Assembly (NCBI GenBank): GCA_009835515.1
Contig: VXXH01000629.1
Coordinates: forward strand, 1-8,080
DNA from: Candidatus Poribacteria bacterium
GTDB lineage: Bacteria > Poribacteria > WGA-4E > WGA-3G
Length of the DNA stretch: 8,080 bases
Direction: 5' to 3'
In this document: one piece after another, positions 1-5,898 of the stretch
Numbering within the stretch: position 1 is the first letter of the stretch
Layout of the letters: every line of letters begins with the position of its first letter
Translations under genes and position numbers: made by a program
Notes under the pieces: model-generated
Database searches by the model: none
The model's input: only the letters and a program-made list of their open reading frames with translations
Told to the model about the DNA's origin: nothing

Positions 1-3
1 ATC

Positions 4-150
4 CGAAAGCCTCTTTTTCTCACTGTGAGGCAGACTGATAACTCTTAAAACTGACCGCCTATTGCTGACTGCTGACGGCTATTCTTTCTGACAACTGAAA
101 ACTGACAGATTTTTTTCGGAGAAAAAAATCGTACTGACGACTGACAACTA
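4..150. repeat. CTGA-rich intergenic repeat at the 3' end of the dioxygenase gene
   Basis: It opens with CGAAAGCCTCTT (4-15), has nine CTGA units between 35 and 144 (starting at 35, 51, 65, 72, 88, 95, 102, 134 and 141), many spaced about seven bases apart, and ends in CTATTT, whose CTA is the reverse complement of the gene's TAG. Chance would give roughly half a CTGA in that length. The plan matches 4897-4950. A hairpin at 108-130 interrupts it. Confidence 0.7.
108..130. repeat. Perfect 10-bp hairpin, 3-base loop
   Basis: GATTTTTTTC (108-117) pairs exactly with GAAAAAAATC (121-130) around GGA. On the minus strand it falls 18 bases after the dioxygenase stop, so it may mark the transcript end. 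The stem is nearly all A-T and no T-run follows it, so it is not a classic intrinsic terminator. Confidence 0.55.
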
Positions 151-891
151 TTTAAGATGAAGGATTGCCTGCTGAACTTCACTCAGGCTCTCCATAACAT
201 TTGGACTAAAATGCAAACCTTGACCGCCCCAATCTGGCATATAACCGATACTATAACAGTAATAGAGCGTCCGTCGCGGATTGCCAGAGACATTGATGAC
301 AGAGCCGTGTGTCAATGCCTCTGTAAAGATGATAGCATCGCCCGCTTTCGCCGGAATCGGGGTTAGCACCGGATTTTCATCCGGATGACCTCCCCAGGGT
401 TTAGGGAAATTACTCTTATGCGCCCCTGGTATAACAGCGAAACACCCGTCTTCGACATCACAATCTAACATCGGAAAGACAGCCTTTGTCAAGGTCGAGA
501 CCATCTCTCCGTTTTTGCAATGATACTGACATTTCGGAATAATCGGTGTGCCGTGCATGTGCAAGCCTGTATAACCACCACCCCATCGGTAAATCGTGTA
601 GGTATGGTTGAGACGGTAGGGTCCACCGGTTACGCCTTGAATCACGTCCAACACCTCTGGAATATCAATCAGCGCGTTGAAGGTGCTGTCGGCTTCCATA
701 ATATTAGAGATGTAGAGTTCCTTTTCCGTCCGCTCTGTTCCAAGACACAAGGGCGACGGATAGTCTTCGGGCGGCATATTTTCGTACTGATCCAGGACGG
801 CATTGCATGCCTTGACCACCTCTTGTGGAATAACACCCTTCAGCACGATAAAACCTTGCAAGTCGAATAGATATTTTTGTTCGTCTGTCAT
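148..891 (-). CDS. Phytanoyl-CoA dioxygenase (PhyH) family protein
   Basis: A 247-residue member of the Fe(II)/2-oxoglutarate-dependent PhyH family, probably cytosolic since no signal peptide is visible. These enzymes hydroxylate, or sometimes halogenate, small molecules; the substrate cannot be predicted. Visible landmarks are the N-terminal FDLQGFIVLKGVIP, the metal region GGYTGLHMHGTP (His111, His113), the core DVEDGCFAVIPGAHKSNF near 145-162, the distal His195 (LTHGSV), and Arg206/Arg207 for 2-oxoglutarate. The usual facial triad is His-x-Asp...His; here the second ligand position is His113. The codon is CAC, one base from GAC. It may be a real variant or a loss of function. The ATG has AAGGA eight bases upstream. 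It follows the propeller gene by 81 bases on the same strand and could share its transcript. Its TAG stop lies within a CTGA-rich repeat. PhyH proteins are known to be numerous in Poribacteria. Confidence 0.9.
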   Translation of the reverse strand: MTDEQKYLFDLQGFIVLKGVIPQEVVKACNAVLDQYENMPPEDYPSPLCLGTERTEKELYISNIMEADSTFNALIDIPEVLDVIQGVTGGPYRLNHTYTIYRWGGGYTGLHMHGTPIIPKCQYHCKNGEMVSTLTKAVFPMLDCDVEDGCFAVIPGAHKSNFPKPWGGHPDENPVLTPIPAKAGDAIIFTEALTHGSVINVSGNPRRTLYYCYSIGYMPDWGGQGLHFSPNVMESLSEVQQAILHLK

Positions 892-972
892 GTTGATCTT
901 CCTTGCGATATGTGGTTGTCTGTTGGATATGGGTTTGCAGCGTTTAGCCTGCAGGCACCTTTTACCGCGTGC

Positions 973-3033
973 TTACGGAACGGCTTCATATTTGAGAATT
1001 GTCCCGTTTTGACCAACCACCCATCCGCTGTTTGCGCTACTTATGTAAATAGCTTTCAGATCCGTTCGGGTATCTGTACGCTGAGGTCTCCAATTTTGTC
1101 CGCCATCCTTTGTATGGAGGACAAGCCCTTCTTTTCCAACAATCCAGCCTTCTGTTTCAGAAACAAAAAACACATCATCAAGAAAGTTTTTCGTATGACT
1201 CTCTTGACGTACCCAAGTTTTTCCACCATCAGCGGTGTGGAATATAAATCCGCTGATACCAGCAACCCACCCTATGTCTGAAGAAACAAAGTGGACGGTA
1301 TCAAGCCAGACATTCTCGCTCTGATCCCATTTTTCAAGTTGTCGACTGAGTTTTGAAGATTTCCAAGTTTTTCCGCCATCATCCGTGTGCAAGGCTGTTC
1401 CAAAGAGCCCGACTGCCCAACCCTCTCTCTTTGAGGTAAAATGGACATCAAAGAGATTCCAATTTGTTCCACTCTTTTGCCGGTTCCATGTTTTCCCGCC
1501 GTTGTCTGTATGGATAATTTCACCTGCGCTCCCGACGCACCAGCCAGTCTTTTCATCCACAAAAAAGACCCCAAGCAGATCCTGCTGCGTTCCCGATGTT
1601 TGGCGTTCCCACACAGCACCACCGTTTGTGGTTTGCAAAACCACACCGGCTTCCGCAACTGCCCAGCCTTTTTCTGGAGATACAAAGTGCGCGGCACCGA
1701 AACACTCAGTCGTACGACTGTCTTGTGCGTTCCATACGTCACCGCCATCCTTAGTGCGTAAGATAGCCCCGCGATCCCCAACAACGTATCCTTCTTCGGC
1801 GGAAACAGCACAGACACCTACTAAAAGATGACTCGGGCTCGATTGTGATTCCCACGTCACGCCACCGTTACGGGTGTGGAGGATCGTGCCATTTTCACCG
1901 ACCACCCAACCGAGTTGTTTCGAGACAAAGTCGACACCGAGCAGGACAGCATCCGCGCTGTTGTGAAAACGGGGACCGCCGCGTTGATGTTTCCATTTTC
2001 CTTTCCCACCAGACGCGGTATGCAGAATCACACCTAAATCGCCGACGATCCACCCATTTTGGGTATCCGTGAAGTCAATATCATAAAGTGTAAAAGTGTG
2101 CAACGGCTCTTTGCCGAGATATTCGGGTTGTCCATAACTCGTCTTATGGCGTTGGTTGCTTCCATCTGTGATGAATTGCCATGTTTGTCCGCCATCAGTC
2201 GTCGCGTAGGCACTCCGGCGATCCCCTACAACCCAACCTGTTTGTTTATCAATAAAGTGAAGGTTGAACAGTGCCGTTTCTGTGATGAACTGTTCTTCCC
2301 AAGTATCTCCGCCATCGGTTGTCCGATAGATGTAGCCAGCGTTTTTCCCATTCGTTGTGTTTCGAGATGTTAACGTACTGTAGGTGATAATCCATCCGTA
2401 GTTTTCATCTCCAAAGAATATTCCTTTCAATGACTTTTCACCAAACACGTCCCCGTCAACCTTATCAAAGGTCTGTCCGCCATCGGTTGTTTTCAGCAGT
2501 GTCCCCCAATCGCCGACAATCCAACCTGTGGCTTCCGTTATAAAAAAATCGTGGAGGTTATCTTCTGTACCTGTTTCGATAGACTTCCACGTTTTCCCAC
2601 CATCGGAGGTATGGATAAGGACACCACCCTCACCAAGGCACCATCCTTCTAATGCCGATCGGAAATAGACCTTTCGTAAAGGTTTCCCCAAAATACCGCT
2701 GTTTTGCCTGTGCCACGTTTGTCCACCATTGTCTGTATAGATGATGAGGCTTTCCGCATTCTCTTCAGCATCTAAACCTGGAATTACGTCCACAGCGTTA
2801 CCGACAGCCCAACCCAGATTTTCGTTCACAAAACAGACATCGTATAGGTGCGAACTCCAATCGCCTTCCATGACGGTTTTCCACTCGTAACGGATAGATT
2901 TCTTGGATACTGTATCCTCGCAACCGACTGTAAATAAGGTCGCGACGCATACAACAGCAAACACATAGCCTACGTGTGGCAGATGTGGAAACGTCGAATT
3001 AATGATGCTTCTGAAAAAGGACTTCGTTGACAT
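973..3033 (-). CDS. YCF48/BNR-type beta-propeller lipoprotein
   Basis: A 686-residue exported protein made almost entirely of YCF48-type repeats. Residues 20-37 are hydrophobic and end in LFTVGC, so Cys38 is a probable lipid-attachment site, though the lipobox is not textbook. I count 13 full repeats and one partial one at the C-terminus, each of the form F-x-(7)-GW-x-VG-x-x-G-x-ilhT-x-DGG-x-TW. YCF48/HCF136 is a seven-bladed propeller, so 14 repeats suggest two propellers in a row. The last repeat lacks its DGG-x-TW strand, which the N-terminal RYEWKTV segment could supply to close the ring. The real YCF48 aids photosystem II assembly; nothing photosynthetic is present, so the role here is unknown, probably cell-surface or periplasmic binding. 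It overlaps the upstream dapB by 35 bases and ends 81 bases before the dioxygenase gene. The start is chosen for its ribosome binding site. Confidence 0.9.
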   Translation of the reverse strand: MSTKSFFRSIINSTFPHLPHVGYVFAVVCVATLFTVGCEDTVSKKSIRYEWKTVMEGDWSSHLYDVCFVNENLGWAVGNAVDVIPGLDAEENAESLIIYTDNGGQTWHRQNSGILGKPLRKVYFRSALEGWCLGEGGVLIHTSDGGKTWKSIETGTEDNLHDFFITEATGWIVGDWGTLLKTTDGGQTFDKVDGDVFGEKSLKGIFFGDENYGWIITYSTLTSRNTTNGKNAGYIYRTTDGGDTWEEQFITETALFNLHFIDKQTGWVVGDRRSAYATTDGGQTWQFITDGSNQRHKTSYGQPEYLGKEPLHTFTLYDIDFTDTQNGWIVGDLGVILHTASGGKGKWKHQRGGPRFHNSADAVLLGVDFVSKQLGWVVGENGTILHTRNGGVTWESQSSPSHLLVGVCAVSAEEGYVVGDRGAILRTKDGGDVWNAQDSRTTECFGAAHFVSPEKGWAVAEAGVVLQTTNGGAVWERQTSGTQQDLLGVFFVDEKTGWCVGSAGEIIHTDNGGKTWNRQKSGTNWNLFDVHFTSKREGWAVGLFGTALHTDDGGKTWKSSKLSRQLEKWDQSENVWLDTVHFVSSDIGWVAGISGFIFHTADGGKTWVRQESHTKNFLDDVFFVSETEGWIVGKEGLVLHTKDGGQNWRPQRTDTRTDLKAIYISSANSGWVVGQNGTILKYEAVP

Positions 3034-3808
3034 CGTGCAATCCTTTGGGAGCATCGACGACCCACCGTGCAGCGCGAATCGCCCCTTTGGCGAATGCTTC
3101 GGGACTGTGGGCGCGGTGGACAACGCTCAATTGTTCTCCCTCGGTGGCAAACAATACTGTATGATCACCGGCAATATCGCCGCCTCGTACGGCATGGATG
3201 CCAATCTGTTTCTTCGGTCTCGCGCCAACAATACCGTGGCGACCGTAGACATCTACCTCATCTAAATCGCGCCCTAATGCCGTAGCGACTGTCTCTGTTA
3301 AGCGCAGTGCTGTGCCGCTGGGCGCGTCTGCTTTGTGATGATGATGTGCTTCTATTACCTCAATATTATAATCGTCTCCGAGGGCTTTAGCAACTAATTC
3401 GAGTGCTTGAATCATCACATTGACCCCGAGGCTCATATTCGGTGCCATCACGCAGCGGATTTCGGATGCGTATGCTTCAATAGTCGCGAATTCGTCAACA
3501 GTGAATCCGGTTGTCCCAATCACTATCGCTCTGTCGGCATCGGCGACCTGTTGAAGATGCTGTAAGGTCCCTTCAGGTTTCGAGAATTCAATGACAACGT
3601 CTGTGTTCTGAAGCACATTGTCAAGTTTGCCTGTAATAGGCACCCCGATCTCATGGATACCTGCGACAATACCAGCATCGCTCCCGATTTGTGGGTGTTC
3701 AGGGTATTGAATGGCTCCAATAAGTTGCATGTCGGTTTGTTGAGCAATACAGCGCGTGATGCACCGCCCCATACGACCACAAACACCGGTAATAACAACA
3801 CGGATCAT
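2999..3808 (-). CDS. dapB: 4-hydroxy-tetrahydrodipicolinate reductase, downstream copy
   Basis: Second DapB paralog, 269 residues, with the same domain layout. The dinucleotide motif is GVCGRMG at 8-14, the nicotinamide loop is the canonical GTTGF at 98-102, and the catalytic motif EAHHHHKADAPSGTA is at 153-167 (His155, His156, Lys159). All key residues are intact, so it should be active. The ATG has AAGGAA five bases upstream and overlaps the stop of the 16-codon relict ORF. It ends KHH before TAA, two residues longer than the upstream copy. Its last 35 bases overlap the start of the propeller gene in another frame. From residue 121 on, only about 9 positions differ from the other copy, against about 41 in the first 120. 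Confidence 0.96.
   Translation of the reverse strand: MIRVVITGVCGRMGRCITRCIAQQTDMQLIGAIQYPEHPQIGSDAGIVAGIHEIGVPITGKLDNVLQNTDVVIEFSKPEGTLQHLQQVADADRAIVIGTTGFTVDEFATIEAYASEIRCVMAPNMSLGVNVMIQALELVAKALGDDYNIEVIEAHHHHKADAPSGTALRLTETVATALGRDLDEVDVYGRHGIVGARPKKQIGIHAVRGGDIAGDHTVLFATEGEQLSVVHRAHSPEAFAKGAIRAARWVVDAPKGLHDVNEVLFQKHH
3041..3046 (-). promoter_or_regulatory. Ribosome binding site inside dapB that sets the propeller gene start
   Basis: The minus strand reads AAAGGA, then seven bases (TTGCACG), then ATG at 3033. This favours Met at 3033 over the upstream in-frame ATG at 3123. The longer version would add 30 residues ahead of a good signal sequence. The site lies within a 62-base block (3030-3091) identical to 3852-3913. 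Confidence 0.75.
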
Positions 3809-3855
3809 CGGGATTCCTTATAGCGGCTACTTCTGAAAAAGGACTTCGCTAACAT
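3805..3855 (-). pseudogene. 16-codon relict of the YCF48-gene start, overlapping the start of the second dapB
   Basis: Inside the end of the upstream dapB, a second frame opens with the same AAAGGATTGCACG-ATG found at the real propeller gene start (3033). It reads MLAKSFFRSSRYKESR and stops, where the real protein starts MSTKSFFRSIINS. The TGA (3805-3807) overlaps the ATG of the next dapB by the ATGA pattern. I read this as the leftover 5' end of the propeller gene, copied along with dapB in the tandem duplication. With an intact ribosome binding site it may still be translated and could couple translation to the downstream dapB. Confidence 0.6.
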
Positions 3856-4630
3856 CGTGCAATCCTTTGGGAGCATCGACGACCCACCGTGCAGCGCGAA
3901 TCGCCCCTTTGGCAAACGCTTCGGGACTGTGGGCACGGTGGACAACGCTCAATTGTTCACCTTCAGTTGCAAACATCACCGTATGATCACCGGCAATATC
4001 GCCGCCTCGCACGGCATGGATGCCGATCTGCTTCTTCGGTCTCGCGCCAACAATACCGTGGCGACCGTAGACCCCTACCTCATCTAAATCCCGTTCTAAT
4101 GCCGTAGCGACTGTCTCTGCTAACCGCAGCGCGGTGCCGCTCGGTGAATCTGCTTTGTGGTTGTGATGTGCTTCTATTACCTCAATATCGTAATCGTCTC
4201 CGAGGGCTTTGGCAATCAATTCGAGTGCTTGAATCATCACATTGACCCCGAGGCTCATGTTCGGTGCCATCACGCATCGAATTTGGGATGCCAATTCCTT
4301 GACACTCGCGAGTTCATCTGGGTTAAACCCCGTTGTTGCGATTATCATCGCTTTATTTGCATCGACGACCTGTTTGAGGTGTTCTAACGTTGCTTCGGGT
4401 TTTGAGAACTCAATAACAACGTCTGCGTTTCCAAGCGCGTCGTTGAGTTCACCTGTAATGGCTACGCCAATCTCACTGATACCTGCGACAACGCCTGCAT
4501 CGCTGCCGATTTGTGGGTGTTCGGGATATTCAATCGCCCCAACAATTTCCATATCATCTTGTTGGGTAACGCCTTGGACGATGAGCCGTCCCATACGGCC
4601 GCATGCCCCATTAATAATTACACGAATCAT
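3827..4630 (-). CDS. dapB: 4-hydroxy-tetrahydrodipicolinate reductase, upstream copy
   Basis: Cytoplasmic NAD(P)H-dependent reductase of the diaminopimelate pathway, supplying lysine and, where used, peptidoglycan cross-links. At 267 residues it has normal family length. The N-terminal dinucleotide fold has GACGRMG at 8-14. The C-terminal domain has the catalytic EAHHNHKADSPSGTA at 153-167, with His155, His156 and Lys159 matching E. coli His159, His160 and Lys163. The nicotinamide loop reads IATTGF, where the family usually has GTTGF; Ala98 is therefore unusual. The ATG is preceded by AAGGA about 11 bases upstream. It is the first gene of a tandem pair, separated from the second dapB by 18 bases; that gap is bridged by a 16-codon relict ORF. 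It is about 81% identical to the second copy by hand count (about 50 differences in 267). Confidence 0.96.
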   Translation of the reverse strand: MIRVIINGACGRMGRLIVQGVTQQDDMEIVGAIEYPEHPQIGSDAGVVAGISEIGVAITGELNDALGNADVVIEFSKPEATLEHLKQVVDANKAMIIATTGFNPDELASVKELASQIRCVMAPNMSLGVNVMIQALELIAKALGDDYDIEVIEAHHNHKADSPSGTALRLAETVATALERDLDEVGVYGRHGIVGARPKKQIGIHAVRGGDIAGDHTVMFATEGEQLSVVHRAHSPEAFAKGAIRAARWVVDAPKGLHDVSEVLFQK

Positions 4631-4699
4631 CTTTTAAATTTTCCTTGCGGTTAATGACGTGAGTTTGAACTTTGACGGTTTTTGATATAGACCTGAAGA

Positions 4700-4771
4700 A
4701 ATACGCAGAAATACCCAAGCAATACGCAGAAATGCCCAAGCAAAAACACCCCAAGCAAAAACCCTTCCAAG
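4700..4771. repeat. Degenerate short tandem repeat
   Basis: Two 21-base units (4700-4720 and 4721-4741) differ at one base, each being AATACGCAGAAAT followed by A or G and CCCAAGC. Two shorter A/C-rich units follow (AAAAACACCCCAAGC at 4742-4756 and AAAAACCCTTCCAAG at 4757-4771). It lies in the dapB 5' leader. Confidence 0.7.
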
Positions 4772-4785
4772 TGTAAAGCAAAGAC

Positions 4786-4811
4786 AAATTATGCCATTTT
4801 AGGCATAATTT
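4786..4811. repeat. Perfect 10-bp inverted repeat, 6-base spacer
   Basis: AAATTATGCC (4786-4795) and GGCATAATTT (4802-4811) are exact reverse complements around ATTTTA. It lies about 155 bases upstream of the first dapB and about 137 beyond the cytochrome stop. It could be an operator for the dapB unit or a transcript-end hairpin. The absence of a T-run on either side makes a canonical intrinsic terminator less likely. Confidence 0.6.
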
Positions 4812-4896
4812 CATTACAGGCTACGTTTTCGGTATTATTAGAATAGCGGTCAGCCATCGGCAATCGGTTTCCATCAGTAAAGAGGGTGCTGTTAAA

Positions 4897-4950
4897 CGAA
4901 AACCTCTTCGCTGAAAGCTGAGAGCAAAGCGACCTGACTGCTGATGACTA
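4897..4950. repeat. CTGA-rich intergenic repeat at the 3' end of the cytochrome gene
   Basis: It begins with CGAAAACCTCTT (4897-4908), continues with four CTGA units at 4911, 4918, 4934 and 4941, and ends in CTATTT, whose CTA is the reverse complement of the cytochrome TAG stop. The same layout occurs at 4-150 beyond the stop of the dioxygenase gene. Confidence 0.65.
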
Positions 4951-5898
4951 TTTCAACGTGAACAGATACGCTAAAAGATCATGCATCTGCTTCACTGAAA
5001 GGATATCTGCATAGTTTTCAGGCATAACACCTGCTTCTGGGACCCTACTACTCTGCAAATCCTTTTTGAAGTAAGTCGTCCACAACTTCCCTGAACTATC
5101 AAGTATCTGCACAGCCTCATCATTTTTATTCCCTCTGTGATCGTACAGATATCGTTTCCTACCCGTAATCTCCTTGCCATCCTTGGTGACAATAGCGAGC
5201 AATTGATACTCATCGGCGATATAAGCACGCGGATTGAGGATGGATTCCACAATGAATTGTGGGGAACGCGTGCGGACGATATAGGTCAAATCGGGACCTA
5301 TCTCGCCGCCGGTGCCGGTAGCACCTCTGCCGTGAACTGTGTGGCATTTACCACAAGCATATCCTTCTGAGAAAAAGAGTGCTTCTCCCGCTTCAACATC
5401 GCCCTCCATATAGGGTGTCCATTCCTCAGAGGGTTTTACCTCCTCCAAGGAGATGCCTGCTGCTTTCGCTTGTTCTTCACGAACGTAACCGACAATCATG
5501 TTAATCGCTTCATTAGAGAGTTTACCACCAAATTTTTGCATTCGAGTACCTGGAAGTCCGTTAAATACAGTCTGGAAGATGCCATCATCGGTCCATCCGT
5601 AAAGCCATTGAGGTTTGAAGAGGTCCGGTGCTTCCGCGCCGCGTGTCTCTCCAGCATGGCACCCCCAACACATCAAACGGAAATAGAACGCGCCATCTAT
5701 AACATCTTCCTCGGTAGCGTTTTCTCTCGGTGCTGCGGGGGCGATGTCCACTTCCAATTCTTGGGCATTTACAGACGAAAAAAGGAAGAGGGTAACACCT
5801 ACGAGGAGGAAGATAATACCCGACGCTATGCATGTGGTAGAAGTTGCATGCTCAGATGGACAAAACACGCTTACAGACTTGTCGTTGGCGTACATCAT
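4948..5898 (-). CDS. Periplasmic diheme cytochrome c (cytochrome c plus planctomycete-type heme-binding domain)
   Basis: A 316-residue protein with two heme-attachment motifs, CWGCH at 77-81 and CGKCH at 182-186. A hydrophobic segment at about 24-42 ending in VNA-Q (45/46) is a signal peptide or membrane anchor after an unusually long polar N-region. The first domain (about 65-141) looks like a class I cytochrome with a probable axial Met120 (GTRMQ). The second (about 167-316) resembles the heme-binding domain common in Planctomycetes: CxxCH, GPDL near 201, ESILNPRAYI near 218, DGKEITGR near 240 and a late MPENY with probable axial Met292. It starts with ATGATG behind a strong GGAGGAGGAA, and ATG overlaps the TGA of the solute-binding gene, implying translational coupling. 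Its place after a PQQ dehydrogenase suggests it is the electron acceptor, the role of XoxG/MxaG; this is inference. XoxG is normally monoheme, so a second heme domain is notable. Confidence 0.88.
   Translation of the reverse strand: MMYANDKSVSVFCPSEHATSTTCIASGIIFLLVGVTLFLFSSVNAQELEVDIAPAAPRENATEEDVIDGAFYFRLMCWGCHAGETRGAEAPDLFKPQWLYGWTDDGIFQTVFNGLPGTRMQKFGGKLSNEAINMIVGYVREEQAKAAGISLEEVKPSEEWTPYMEGDVEAGEALFFSEGYACGKCHTVHGRGATGTGGEIGPDLTYIVRTRSPQFIVESILNPRAYIADEYQLLAIVTKDGKEITGRKRYLYDHRGNKNDEAVQILDSSGKLWTTYFKKDLQSSRVPEAGVMPENYADILSVKQMHDLLAYLFTLK

Larger units (their letters stand above)
4631..4947. other. 317-bp intergenic region between the PQQ operon and the dapB genes
   Basis: I see no credible gene here. 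From right to left it holds CTGA-rich repeats next to the cytochrome stop, a GC-moderate stretch, a perfect 10-bp inverted repeat (4786-4811), a degenerate A/C-rich tandem repeat (4700-4771) and the dapB leader with AAGGA before the ATG. It probably contains the end of the upstream transcript and the promoter of the dapB unit. I could not find a -35/-10 pair good enough to call, nor a GC-rich hairpin with a T-run. Confidence 0.6.

Noticed and set aside
35..150. CTGA array considered as a CRISPR
   Set aside because: Units are short, irregular and without unique spacers of constant length.
947..956. Palindrome GCCTGCAGGC between the propeller and dioxygenase genes
   Set aside because: It has no loop, no extension beyond 10 bases and no T-run, so it supports neither a terminator nor a clear operator.
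877..1281. Plus-strand frame of 134 codons over the gap between the dioxygenase and propeller genes
   Set aside because: It runs antisense to the propeller gene C-terminus and shows no recognisable motif; no start signal is convincing.
1272..1817. A 181-codon minus-strand frame inside the propeller gene
   Set aside because: It is a shadow frame, kept open by the repetitive propeller sequence; the YCF48 motif repeats lie in the other frame.
3034..3123. Longer N-terminus for the propeller protein (ATG at 3123)
   Set aside because: The extra 30 residues are polar and would put the signal sequence internal; the ATG at 3033 has AAAGGA seven bases upstream and a relict counterpart in the other dapB.
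4611..4814. A 67-codon minus-strand frame spanning the tandem repeat
   Set aside because: Its sequence is mostly the translated 21-base repeat (CLGISAY twice), it overlaps the dapB start, and it has no good ribosome binding site or family resemblance.
4812..4880. Possible minus-strand promoter (TTGCCG, 17 bases, TAATAA)
   Set aside because: The -10 match is weak, and in an unknown phylum with no mapped start it does not meet the standard for a call.
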